From Streptomyces minutiscleroticus (GTDB lineage: Bacteria > Actinomycetota > Actinomycetes > Streptomycetales > Streptomycetaceae): a stretch of 64,000 bases of DNA. This document shows, one piece after another, positions 25,053-36,264 of this stretch. The notes under the pieces were generated by a model. The model was not told the origin of the DNA. It made no database searches and worked only from the letters and a program-made list of their open reading frames with translations. Position numbers and translations under genes: made by a program. The DNA lies in the NCBI RefSeq assembly GCF_014650875.1, contig NZ_BMVU01000003.1, positions 362,645 to 426,644 on the forward strand, read 5' to 3'. Position 1 is the stretch's first letter, and the number at the start of each line of letters is the position of its first letter.

Positions 25053-25973
25053 ATGACCAGGACCAGTGTCGGTTTCTACAGTGCCGGTATCCCGATCGCC
25101 GCGCACCTCTGCACCCCCGGCAGCCCGGCCGACGGTCCGCGTCCGGCGCTGGTGGTCGGTCACCCCGGTACCGGGGTCAAGGAGCAGACCTCCGGCACCT
25201 ACGCGCGGCTGATGGCCGAGCGCGGATTCGTCACCCTGGCCTTCGACGCCGCCCACCAGGGCGAGTCCGGCGGTCTGCCCCGGGGGCTGGAGGACCCCGC
25301 CCAGCGGGTGGAGGACTTCAAGGCCGCCGTCTCCCACCTCACCACCCGTGAGGAGGTCGACCCCGGCCGCATCGGCCTGCTCGGCGTCTGCGCCTCCGGC
25401 GGCTACGCGCTCGCCGCCGCCGGAGGTGACCACCGGGTCGGGGCCGTGGCCACCGTGTGCACCGCCGAACCCGCTCGGCAGTTCCGCTACGGCGCGGACG
25501 GCACCCAGGACCCGGCCGTCCTCCAGGGCCTCCTCGACGCCGCCGCCCAGGCGCGCGCCGCCGTCGCCCGCGGCGAGGACCCCGGCGTGATGGCCGTGTT
25601 CCCGGAAACGGCCGAACAGGCCGGCGCGCTCGGCGGCCGGCACGGTGCCGAGGGCTGGGAGTACTACTGCGGCAGCCGTGGCCGCCATGAGCGCTCGGCG
25701 AAGTTCCTCGCCTGGGAGAGCATCGACAGGATGGCCTCCAGCGACGCCTTCCACGCCGTCCCCCTCATCGGCCCCCGCCCGATCCTGCAGATCCTCGGCG
25801 AACACGCCGTCACCGCCTGGATGGGCCTGGAGACCCACCGCCGCGCCACCGGTCCCGCGGAGATCCACTGGATCAAGGGCGCCGGCCACGTCGACCTGTA
25901 CGACAAGAGGGAGTACATCGACCCCGCCGTCGACAAGCTCACCGACTACTTCACCACCGCCCTGGGCAAGTGA
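25053..25973 (+). CDS. Alpha/beta hydrolase with Cys nucleophile (dienelactone hydrolase/YcjY-like)
   Basis: A 306-residue hydrolase. The fold opens with ALVVGHPGTGVKEQTSGTYA; the nucleophile elbow is GVCASGGY, where the catalytic position is Cys as in dienelactone hydrolases; the C-terminal His is in IKGAGHVDLYD. A lid insertion lies around residues 145-215. ATG 25053 follows CGGGAGAG. The gene diverges from an MmyB-type XRE regulator, the usual arrangement for small detoxification modules in Streptomyces. Substrate unknown. Confidence 0.82.
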   Translation: MTRTSVGFYSAGIPIAAHLCTPGSPADGPRPALVVGHPGTGVKEQTSGTYARLMAERGFVTLAFDAAHQGESGGLPRGLEDPAQRVEDFKAAVSHLTTREEVDPGRIGLLGVCASGGYALAAAGGDHRVGAVATVCTAEPARQFRYGADGTQDPAVLQGLLDAAAQARAAVARGEDPGVMAVFPETAEQAGALGGRHGAEGWEYYCGSRGRHERSAKFLAWESIDRMASSDAFHAVPLIGPRPILQILGEHAVTAWMGLETHRRATGPAEIHWIKGAGHVDLYDKREYIDPAVDKLTDYFTTALGK

Positions 25974-26070
25974 CGAACCGACCGGCGGGGGCAGGCGCAC
26001 ACGACGGAACGGTGGACCCGGCCCGCGCCCACCGCACGCCGGCGGCGGGGAAGTGCCGACTCGACCCGCA

Positions 26071-26353
26071 GCCGGCGCCCGGCTGATCCGCGAAGTGCCG
26101 CACCCCCGCACCGAATCGCTGCACGTCGTGACCAAGGTCGGCGCGGTCCGCGACCGGCAGGGCGGCCGACCCCCGGCCCGGCTCGCCGGCCGAGCCCTCC
26201 GAGGCGCTCGTCGAACTTCAGCGGCAGGGCCTCGTCCGGCACCTCGGAGCGAGTGACGCGACGGCGGAACAGATCGCCGGGGCACGCTCGACCGCACCGA
26301 TCGTGTGCGTGCAGGACATGTACCGCCGCGCCCGCGAGCCGGCCGGCGAGAGG
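26071..26353 (+). pseudogene. Aldo/keto reductase fragment, frameshifted
   Basis: Two reading frames give consecutive pieces of an actinobacterial aldo/keto reductase. Frame 1 (26071-26160) has LIREVPHPRTESLHVVTKVG. Frame 2 (from 26195) has ALVELQRQGLVRHLGASDATAEQ, then STAPIVCVQDMYRRA, corresponding to the usual region around residues 90-190 of a 280-residue protein. The catalytic N-terminus and the C-terminus are gone and no start is present. The relic lies between the hydrolase stop and the 3' end of the APC permease gene. Confidence 0.72.
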
Positions 26354-26373
26354 CGGTCCCGGCCGTGGTGCGC

Positions 26374-28329
<1,956 letters not shown>

Positions 28330-28615
28330 GGGGGCGCTCTCTCCTGACGTGCGGCTGGGGCCGGGTCCGGCCGTCGCGCGGACGGCCCGATCAGCATATG
28401 CAGAGCGTGACCCACAGGCCTTCGGGCGATGCGGCCGGACGTGTCAGGGTTTCGTCAGGAACAGCGTGCCGGACGCCCGCGATTCGGCGTCCGGCGCAGA
28501 TCAGCGTGGTGGTTCCGGACGACTGCGCCGGCCGGGGGAGGGGCCGGGGCGGCGCCCTGGGCGAATGCCCGGAGTCACCGCCGTCGCGCCTCGGCAGACA
28601 ACGTCCCGGACTCCC

Positions 28616-28653
28616 GGCCGCGCGGGACCGGGACGGCCGCGCGGGACCGGGAC
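28616..28653. repeat. Tandem 19-bp direct repeat, two copies
   Basis: GGCCGCGCGGGACCGGGAC occurs perfectly at 28616-28634 and 28635-28653 in the APC/kdp divergent region. Confidence 0.7.
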
Positions 28654-28787
28654 GGCCGTCCGGCGTCGCCTCCGCCGTGCCGCGTGGGCGACGACGTCCG
28701 TGCTCCGCCGGTTCCCGCTCCGCCCGGCCCGTCGGCACGGGCTCGCACACCGGCCGCGGGGGAAGCGGCGCGCTCCCGAGCCGCGGC

Positions 28788-28889
28788 CCTGAACCAGACC
28801 CCTGAACCAGACCCCTGAACCAGGCCCCTGAACCAGGCCCCTGAACCAGGCCCCTGAACCAGGCCCCTGAACCAGGCCCCTGAACCAGG
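28788..28889. repeat. 13-bp tandem repeat array, eight copies
   Basis: The unit CCTGAACCAGGCC (first two copies have A for the 11th base) is repeated seven times in full from 28788 to 28878, plus a final partial copy to 28889. Each unit contains the small inverted repeat CCTG-AAC-CAGG, so the array is a string of phased mini-palindromes about 165 bp upstream of the kdp operon. It could bind a protein cooperatively or be a slippage-prone minisatellite. Confidence 0.85.
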
Positions 28890-28923
28890 ACGCCGGACCA
28901 CACCCTCGAGCCGCGCGCCCTCA

Positions 28924-28974
28924 GCCGTAAGAGAGGCGTCAAAAACGCTCGGATCGCCGTAAGGGAGCCATCAA
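28924..28974 (+). promoter_or_regulatory. Direct repeat, 32-bp phased, upstream of the kdp operon
   Basis: GCCGTAAGAGAGGCGTCAA (28924-28942) and GCCGTAAGGGAGCCATCAA (28956-28974) match at 15 of 19 positions and start exactly 32 bp (three helical turns) apart, ending about 80 bp before the first kdp-operon ATG. This is the expected shape and place of an activator (KdpE-type response regulator) site. Assignment to KdpE is inference. Confidence 0.5.
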
Positions 28975-29052
28975 CGAAGGGCCGGACCCGGCCGCGGAGG
29001 CGCTTTCCTCTTCTTGTCAGATTCTTCGTCCGTACCTCACTAGGAGCTCGCG

Positions 29053-29136
29053 ATGGCCGACGTGGCCTTCGTCGTCACCACGATCGCGGTGTTCGCGCTC
29101 GTGGCTCTCGTCGCCAAGGGGGTGACCAGGCTGTGA
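29053..29136 (+). CDS. 27-residue membrane miniprotein leading the kdp operon
   Basis: A short ORF, MADVAFVVTTIAVFALVALV then AKGVTRL, essentially one transmembrane helix with a basic end. TAGGAGC (29041-29047) lies at proper spacing before the ATG. Its stop overlaps the GTG start of kdpF (GTGA), so it is the first cistron of the kdp operon. Streptomyces kdp loci commonly carry such a leader ORF. It may be a regulatory small membrane subunit or a KdpF-like duplicate. Confidence 0.7.
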   Translation: MADVAFVVTTIAVFALVALVAKGVTRL

Positions 29137-29222
29137 CCGCCGAGAACATCGTCGGCCTGGTCGTGGCCGTCGCCCTGCTGGGCTACCTCGTCCTCGCCCT
29201 GATCCACCCGGAGAGGTTCTGA
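29133..29222 (+). CDS. kdpF: K(+)-transporting ATPase subunit F
   Basis: A 29-residue single-helix protein starting with GTG 29133 ([20 protein letters not shown] then LALIHPERF), the standard actinobacterial KdpF sequence pattern. It stabilises the KdpABC complex in the membrane. It overlaps the stop of the upstream miniprotein ORF by three bases and ends 7 bp before kdpA. Confidence 0.88.
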   Translation: MTAENIVGLVVAVALLGYLVLALIHPERF

Positions 29223-29229
29223 GCCCGGC

Positions 29230-30890
29230 ATGAGCCCCGTCCTCGCCGGCGTGCTCCAGCTGCTCGCGCTCATGGCCGCGCTGGCGCTCGCCTACGTTCC
29301 CCTTGGTACCTACATGGCCAAGGTCTACTCCTCCGACAAGCACTGGCGGATCGAGAAGTGGATCTACAAGGGCATCGGTGCCAACCCCGACGCGCAGATG
29401 CGCTGGCCCGCCTATCTGCGCGGCGTACTGGCCTTCTCCGCCGTCGGCGTCCTCTTCCTCTACCTGCTCCAGCGCCTCCAGGGCGTGCTGCCCGGCTCGC
29501 TGGGCTTCGCCGCCATCGACCCCGACCAGGCGTTCAACACCGCCGTGTCGTTCGTGACCAACACCAACTGGCAGTCGTACTACGGCGAGCAGGCCATGGG
29601 TCACGTCGTGCAGACGGCCGGGCTGGCCGTGCAGAACTTCGTCTCCGCGGCGGTCGGCATCGCGGTCGCGGTGGCCCTGGTGCGCGGGTTCGCCCGGTCG
29701 CGCACCGGTGAGCTGGGCAACTTCTGGGCCGACCTGGTGCGCGGCACCGTCCGCGTCCTGGTGCCGCTGGCGGCGGTCGCCGCGGTGGTCCTGGTGGCCT
29801 GCGGCGCGATCCAGAACTTCTCCGGCATCCATGAGGTCGGCCGGTTCATGGGCGGCTCGCAGGAGTGGAACGGCGGGGCGGTCGCCTCGCAGGAGGCGAT
29901 CAAGGAGCTGGGCACCAACGGAGGCGGCTACTTCAACGCCAACTCCGCCCACCCCTTCGAGAACCCCACCCCGTTCACCAACCTCTTCGAGATCTTCCTG
30001 ATCCTGCTGATCCCCTTCGCGCTGACCCGCACCTTCGGGATCATGGTCGGCTCGGTCAGGCAGGGTTACGCGATCCTCGGCACGATGGCCGCCGTCTGGC
30101 TGGGCTTCACCGCCCTGATGATGTGGACCGAGTTCGCCCACCACGGCCCGGCACTGCAGGCGGCCGGCGGGGCGCTGGAGGGCAAGGAGGTCCGCTTCGG
30201 CGTCGGCGGCTCCTCGATCTTCGCGGTCGCCACCACGCTCACCTCCACCGGTGCGGTGGACTCCTTCCACTCCTCCTTCACCGGTCTGGGCGGCGGCGTC
30301 ACGATGCTCGGCATGATGCTGGGCGAGATCGCGCCCGGCGGTGTGGGCTCCGGCCTGTACGGCATGCTGGTCATGGCGGTCGTCGCGGTGTTCATCGCCG
30401 GTCTGATGGTCGGCCGCACCCCCGAGTACCTGGGCAAGAAGATCGGCACCCGCGAGATCAAGTTCGCGGCCCTGTACATCCTGGTCACGCCGGCGCTGGT
30501 GCTGACCTTCACCGCCGCGGCGATGGCGCTGCCCACCCCGGGCGACTCGATGACCAACGGCGGGGCGCACGGCTTCTCCGAGATCCTCTACGCCTACACC
30601 TCCGCCTCGAACAACAACGGCTCGGCCTTCGCCGGCCTGAACGCCGACACCCAGTGGTTCAACACCACGCTCGGCCTGGCCATGCTGCTGGGGCGCTTCC
30701 TGTCGATGGTGTTCGTGCTGGCGCTGGCGGGCTCGCTGGCGCAGCAGAGGCCGGTGCCGGTCACCGCGGGCACCCTGCGCACCGAGAAGCCGCTGTTCAC
30801 CGGTCTGCTGGTGGGCGCCGTCCTGATCGTCACCGGTCTGACCTACTTCCCGGCGCTCGCGCTGGGCCCGCTCGCCGAGGGGCTGGCGGC

Positions 30891-30894
<4 letters not shown>
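29230..30894 (+). CDS. kdpA: K(+)-transporting ATPase subunit A (pore subunit)
   Basis: A 554-residue polytopic protein. The selectivity-filter loops of the SKT-superfamily pore are recognisable: [14 protein letters not shown] (about residues 99-112), [20 protein letters not shown] (about 228-247), [15 protein letters not shown] (about 338-352) and [12 protein letters not shown] (about 458-469). KdpA selects and passes K+ in the high-affinity Kdp ATPase. Its stop overlaps the kdpB start (ATGA), so translation is coupled. Confidence 0.97.
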
Positions 30895-33020
<2,126 letters not shown>

Positions 33021-33044
33021 TCCCCGGAAAGCGTGCTGATCCCC

Positions 33045-33713
33045 ATGAACAACTCCGTGACCGGCACCGCCCGGCTGCTCGGGGCGGGCCTGCGCGCCCT
33101 GCTCGTGCTGACCCTGGTGTGCGGCGTCGTCTACCCGCTGGTCGTCACCGGCATCGCCCAGGGACTGTTCCCCGGCAGGGCGAACGGCTCCGAGATCGAG
33201 GCGGACGGCGAGGTCGTCGGCTCCTCCCTGATCGGGCAGTCCTACACCCTGCCGCTGAAAGAGGGTCAGAAGACCCCGGAACCGGACCTGAAGTGGTTCC
33301 AGGGACGCCCGGCGAACGGCCTCGGCACCAACAGCGTCAACACGCAGTACCGGCTCGTCCTGTCCGGGGCCACCAACCGCTCCGCCGACGACGAAGAGCT
33401 GATCCAGTGGGTGAAGGACGCCAAGGCGGCCGTCATCAGGGACAACTCCGTGGGCGGTTATACCGTCGAGCCCTCCGAGGTGCCCGCCGACGCGGTCACC
33501 TCCTCCGGCTCCGGCCTCGACCCGGACATCTCCCCGCAGTACGCGCACCTCCAGGTCCACCGGGTCGCCCAGAGGAACGGCCTGCCCGTCGAGCAGGTCG
33601 AGCAGCTCGTCGACGCGCACACCGAGAGCCGTACGCTCGGCTTCATCGGCGAACCCCGGGTGAACGTGCTCGAACTGAACATCGCGCTCAAGGACCTCAC
33701 GGCGAAGCGGTGA
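33045..33713 (+). CDS. kdpC: K(+)-transporting ATPase subunit C
   Basis: A 222-residue protein with one N-terminal helix (about 12-38, LRALLVLTLVCGVVYPLVVT) and an extracytoplasmic domain containing SLIGQSYTLP, DLKWFQGRP and the C-terminal EPRVNVLELNIALK. KdpC assists high-affinity K+ binding in the Kdp complex. GTG 33033 is an alternative start four codons earlier, with GGAAAG close upstream. No kdpD/kdpE follows, unlike many kdp loci; the operon ends at a large terminator. Confidence 0.95.
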   Translation: MNNSVTGTARLLGAGLRALLVLTLVCGVVYPLVVTGIAQGLFPGRANGSEIEADGEVVGSSLIGQSYTLPLKEGQKTPEPDLKWFQGRPANGLGTNSVNTQYRLVLSGATNRSADDEELIQWVKDAKAAVIRDNSVGGYTVEPSEVPADAVTSSGSGLDPDISPQYAHLQVHRVAQRNGLPVEQVEQLVDAHTESRTLGFIGEPRVNVLELNIALKDLTAKR

Positions 33714-33732
33714 CGGCCCTGCGCGGCCCGTG

Positions 33733-33777
33733 CGGGAGCCGGCGGGTCCGGGGACACCCCGGGCCCGCCGGCTCCCG
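33733..33777. terminator. Bidirectional hairpin terminator between kdpC and the phosphatase gene
   Basis: A 21-bp stem with a single G-U pair (33733-33753 with 33757-33777) and a 3-nt loop lies 19 bp after kdpC and 30 bp from the stop of the convergent gene. Confidence 0.85.
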
Positions 33778-33807
33778 CCGCCGTGGAGCCGGGTCCCCGG
33801 CCGCGTC

Positions 33808-35547
33808 CTACGGGCCCTCGGTGCGGGGGCCCTCTGAGAGCGAGGGGGTGCGCAGGGCGAGCAGGGCGATGTCGTCGTCGTTGTCCGGGGGGCGGACCTG
33901 TTCCAGCAGCAGGTCGCAGAAGGAGCCCAGGGGACGGTGGGCGAGGGCGGCGGCGTGCCGGCGCAGCCGGTCCAGCCCGTGGTCGATGGAGTGGTGAGGA
34001 GCCTCGATCAGGCCGTCGGTGTAGAGCAGGAGGGTGGACCGGGGCGGCAGCACGGTGACGGCGTCGGAGCGGGGCAGGGCGACTCCGGTTCCGAGCAGGA
34101 GGCCGTGGGCGTCGGTGAGGTAGCGGGCCCGGCCGTCGTGGGTGACGAGCAGCGGGGGCGGGTGACCGGCGTTCGTCCAGTGCAGGTGCCACAGCCCGTC
34201 GTCGCCGAGAAACAGTTTGGCCATGACCATGGTCGCCATGGGGACCTCGGCCACGTGCCGGATGGCCTCGTCGAGCTGGGTGACGACGGCGCCGGGGGCG
34301 GCCTTCGGCCGGGACCAGGCGAAGGCGCGCAGCATGTTGCGGACCTGGGCCATGCCGGCCGCGGCGTCGAGGTCGTGTCCGACGACGTCGCCGATGACCA
34401 GTGAGTGGACGCCCGCGGCCAGGGCGAAGGCGTCGTACCAGTCGCCGCCGACGAAGGAGGCGTGCGGAGCGGGCACGTAACGTGCCGTCATCTCCACTCC
34501 GGGCACCATGGGCAGCTGGGGCAGCAGGTGGCGCTGCATGGTCTCGGCGACCTTGCGCTGGCGCTGGTACAGGCGGGCGTTGTCCAGCGCCAGCCCGGTT
34601 CTGCGGGTGAGGTCCTCCAGCAGGGGCAGGTCGGCGGCGGTGAAGGCGTCGGGACGTTGCGAGCGGCCCAGGGTCAGGGCGCCGAGCACGTCGCGCAGTC
34701 CCCGGATGGGCGCGATGGCGGCGGAGTGCATGCCCGTCTCGGTGAACAGGCGGCGCTGCTCGACCGCGATGCCCGAGTCGGGCTCACCCTGGTAGGTGGC
34801 AGGACCGGCAAGAGAGGAAGCAGCACCGCGCAGCGCCCGCGACAGAGGCATCGGCGACTCCGCCGGCACGGGGGGCATGGGGCCCTGCAAGTGCTCCCGT
34901 TCGATCAGGACGCCCTCCTTGTGTTCCACCACCAGGGCGCGTCGCACCTCGTCGCGTTCGGTGAGCAGGTCGATCACCGCCCAGTCCGCGAGCCGGGGCA
35001 CGGTCAGGGCCGCCAGCCGGTGCAGGGCCTCGTCCACGTCCAGGGTGGAGGTGAGCCGGGTGGTCGTCTCGGCCAGCAGGGCCAGACGGTCCAGCTCCGT
35101 CAGCGGTGTCGAGGCGCCGGCGCCGCCCGGATGTGCCTCGTGCCGCTGCGGCTCGTACAGCAGGACGAGCGCACCCGTCGCTCCCGGCTCGAGCGCATAG
35201 GGCGTGACCAGCCAGGACAGCCGTAGCACGGTGCCGTCCCCGTGGGAGAACCACTCCTTGTCGCCGTGCCCGGTGCTCCCGGCGAGGAGTGTCTGCCTCA
35301 TCCGGCAGCGCGTGCGGGGCACGACATGGCCGTGGCCGTCCCGGTGCAGCAGGTCGTGGGCGTCCTGCCCGACGAGTTCCGCGAGGCTCCTGCCCAGCAT
35401 GCTCCGGGCCGCCCCGTTGGCCGCGACGATCAGGCCGTCGTCGTCCACGACGAGGGCAGCCGCCTGCACGTCCTCCAGCGTCGTGTCGGGCAGGGCGCGG
35501 TGCCCGGACCCGGGAGAACCACCCGTGCCGGCGTCGGCGGCGTCCAT
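33808..35547 (-). CDS. PAS-GAF-SpoIIE (PP2C-like) serine/threonine phosphatase
   Basis: A 579-residue cytoplasmic signalling protein. A PAS domain (about 20-130, AALVVDDDGLIVAANGAARSML) is followed by a GAF domain (about 155-325) and a SpoIIE/RsbU phosphatase domain (about 345-575). The phosphatase shows FVGGDWYDAF and VIGDVVGHDLDAAAGMAQVR, then TLLLYTDGLIE and NDDDIALLALR carrying the metal-binding Asp residues. Such proteins dephosphorylate anti-sigma-factor antagonists, tuning stress sigma factors in response to ligands. The start at 35547 has GAGGAGG just upstream; the frame is open further upstream without a better signal. No anti-sigma or antagonist gene is adjacent. Confidence 0.92.
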   Translation of the reverse strand: MDAADAGTGGSPGSGHRALPDTTLEDVQAAALVVDDDGLIVAANGAARSMLGRSLAELVGQDAHDLLHRDGHGHVVPRTRCRMRQTLLAGSTGHGDKEWFSHGDGTVLRLSWLVTPYALEPGATGALVLLYEPQRHEAHPGGAGASTPLTELDRLALLAETTTRLTSTLDVDEALHRLAALTVPRLADWAVIDLLTERDEVRRALVVEHKEGVLIEREHLQGPMPPVPAESPMPLSRALRGAASSLAGPATYQGEPDSGIAVEQRRLFTETGMHSAAIAPIRGLRDVLGALTLGRSQRPDAFTAADLPLLEDLTRRTGLALDNARLYQRQRKVAETMQRHLLPQLPMVPGVEMTARYVPAPHASFVGGDWYDAFALAAGVHSLVIGDVVGHDLDAAAGMAQVRNMLRAFAWSRPKAAPGAVVTQLDEAIRHVAEVPMATMVMAKLFLGDDGLWHLHWTNAGHPPPLLVTHDGRARYLTDAHGLLLGTGVALPRSDAVTVLPPRSTLLLYTDGLIEAPHHSIDHGLDRLRRHAAALAHRPLGSFCDLLLEQVRPPDNDDDIALLALRTPSLSEGPRTEGP

Positions 35548-35877
35548 GTCCCTCCTCGTGGGATGGATGCAGGCCCCTCCCGGTTTCCGGGAGACATGCC
35601 TACGTGCAGTAGGTGAGCGTTGCGCGCGTAAAGCGTCCACTAGGCATCTTCGAGCCGGACGGAGGCGTTCCGCAACGGTACAAGGTCGTCTGCAAGCCGC
35701 TGCCGACCTCGGTGTTCCAGGGGCTGCGCCGTGGCCTCGGCCCGGCCGCTGCGCCGTATGGAGCACAGCGTGCAGGTATCCGCCCGGAGCGCCGCGAACG
35801 CGACGGGGACGCCGTCACCCGGTGGCGGTCCATCGCGCTGCCGCCTGACGTGGAACCGGCCGATCCGAGCGGACGAC
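35548..35877. other. Intergenic stretch upstream of the phosphatase gene
   Basis: About 330 bp. A leftward frame of 103 codons runs from an ATG at 35911 to a stop at 35600-35602, but its first codons lie inside the terminator hairpin and its sequence matches nothing I know. I do not call it a gene. Confidence 0.4.
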
Positions 35878-35909
35878 AAAAAACAAAGGCGAGGAGGCCT
35901 CTCCTCGCC
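35878..35909 (-). terminator. Intrinsic terminator for leftward transcription, beside the RAE
   Basis: A perfect 9-bp stem (35888-35896 with 35901-35909, loop GCCT) is preceded on the plus strand by AAAAAACAAA. Read leftward it is a GC stem followed by TTTGTTTTTT, a classic intrinsic terminator and rare in this GC-rich genome. It lies only about 25 bp downstream of a leftward promoter-like element, so it could act as an attenuator. Confidence 0.7.
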
Positions 35910-35932
35910 ATGCTCAATTTATAGCGCACCGG

Positions 35933-35951
35933 GGGGCTTGCGGCAAGCCCC
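35933..35951 (+). promoter_or_regulatory. Rifamycin-associated element (RAE) upstream of rph
   Basis: GGGGCTTGCGGCAAGCCCC is a perfect 19-bp palindrome matching, from memory, the published RAE that precedes rifamycin-inactivating genes and mediates rifampin induction in actinomycetes. It lies 313 bp before the rph ATG. On the leftward strand the element supplies TTGCCG, spaced exactly 17 bp from TATAAA, so it overlaps a possible leftward -35 box. Confidence 0.85.
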
Positions 35952-36264
35952 GGGTCCGGGCGCAGAATCGTCGGCCGAGCCCACAACCTGCGGAAACGGG
36001 AGCAGCACGGGTGGGTCGTAGCCGACGTACAGGGGCGCGGCGACGTTGGACCGGTGGGGGAGGAACAGTGTGGTCACGGCTGCTCGGGGCGAAGGCGCGG
36101 GTGTGCGCGCCGCCCGGCAGGGCGCAGTGGTCGGCCGGCTCGTCGGCCGGAAGGCCGCCGGAGACGAGGACATGCCCGTCACGGGGTTCCACAGAGCTGG
36201 AGAGGCCCGTGCATCGATCGACCAGTGCAGTACGACGGAGCACGACCGCCGCGGAGGTGTCGCA

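Noticed and set aside
28788..28889. CRISPR array
   Set aside because: Units are directly adjacent with no spacers and only 13 bp long; no cas genes nearby.
28391..28942. Leftward ORF with 13-residue repeats (GAWFRGLVQGPGS) in the kdp upstream region
   Set aside because: The repeat peptide is simply the translation of the 13-bp DNA array; there is no credible start or conserved domain, so the DNA repeat is the feature.
28890..29052. ydaO/c-di-AMP riboswitch upstream of kdp
   Set aside because: I looked for the conserved ydaO core in the leader and did not find it; the direct repeat fits a protein operator better. A covariance-model search would decide.
35600..35911. 103-codon leftward ORF starting inside the terminator hairpin next to RAE
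   Set aside because: Unrecognised sequence, start buried in the stem, no ribosome binding site; kept only as an attenuator question.
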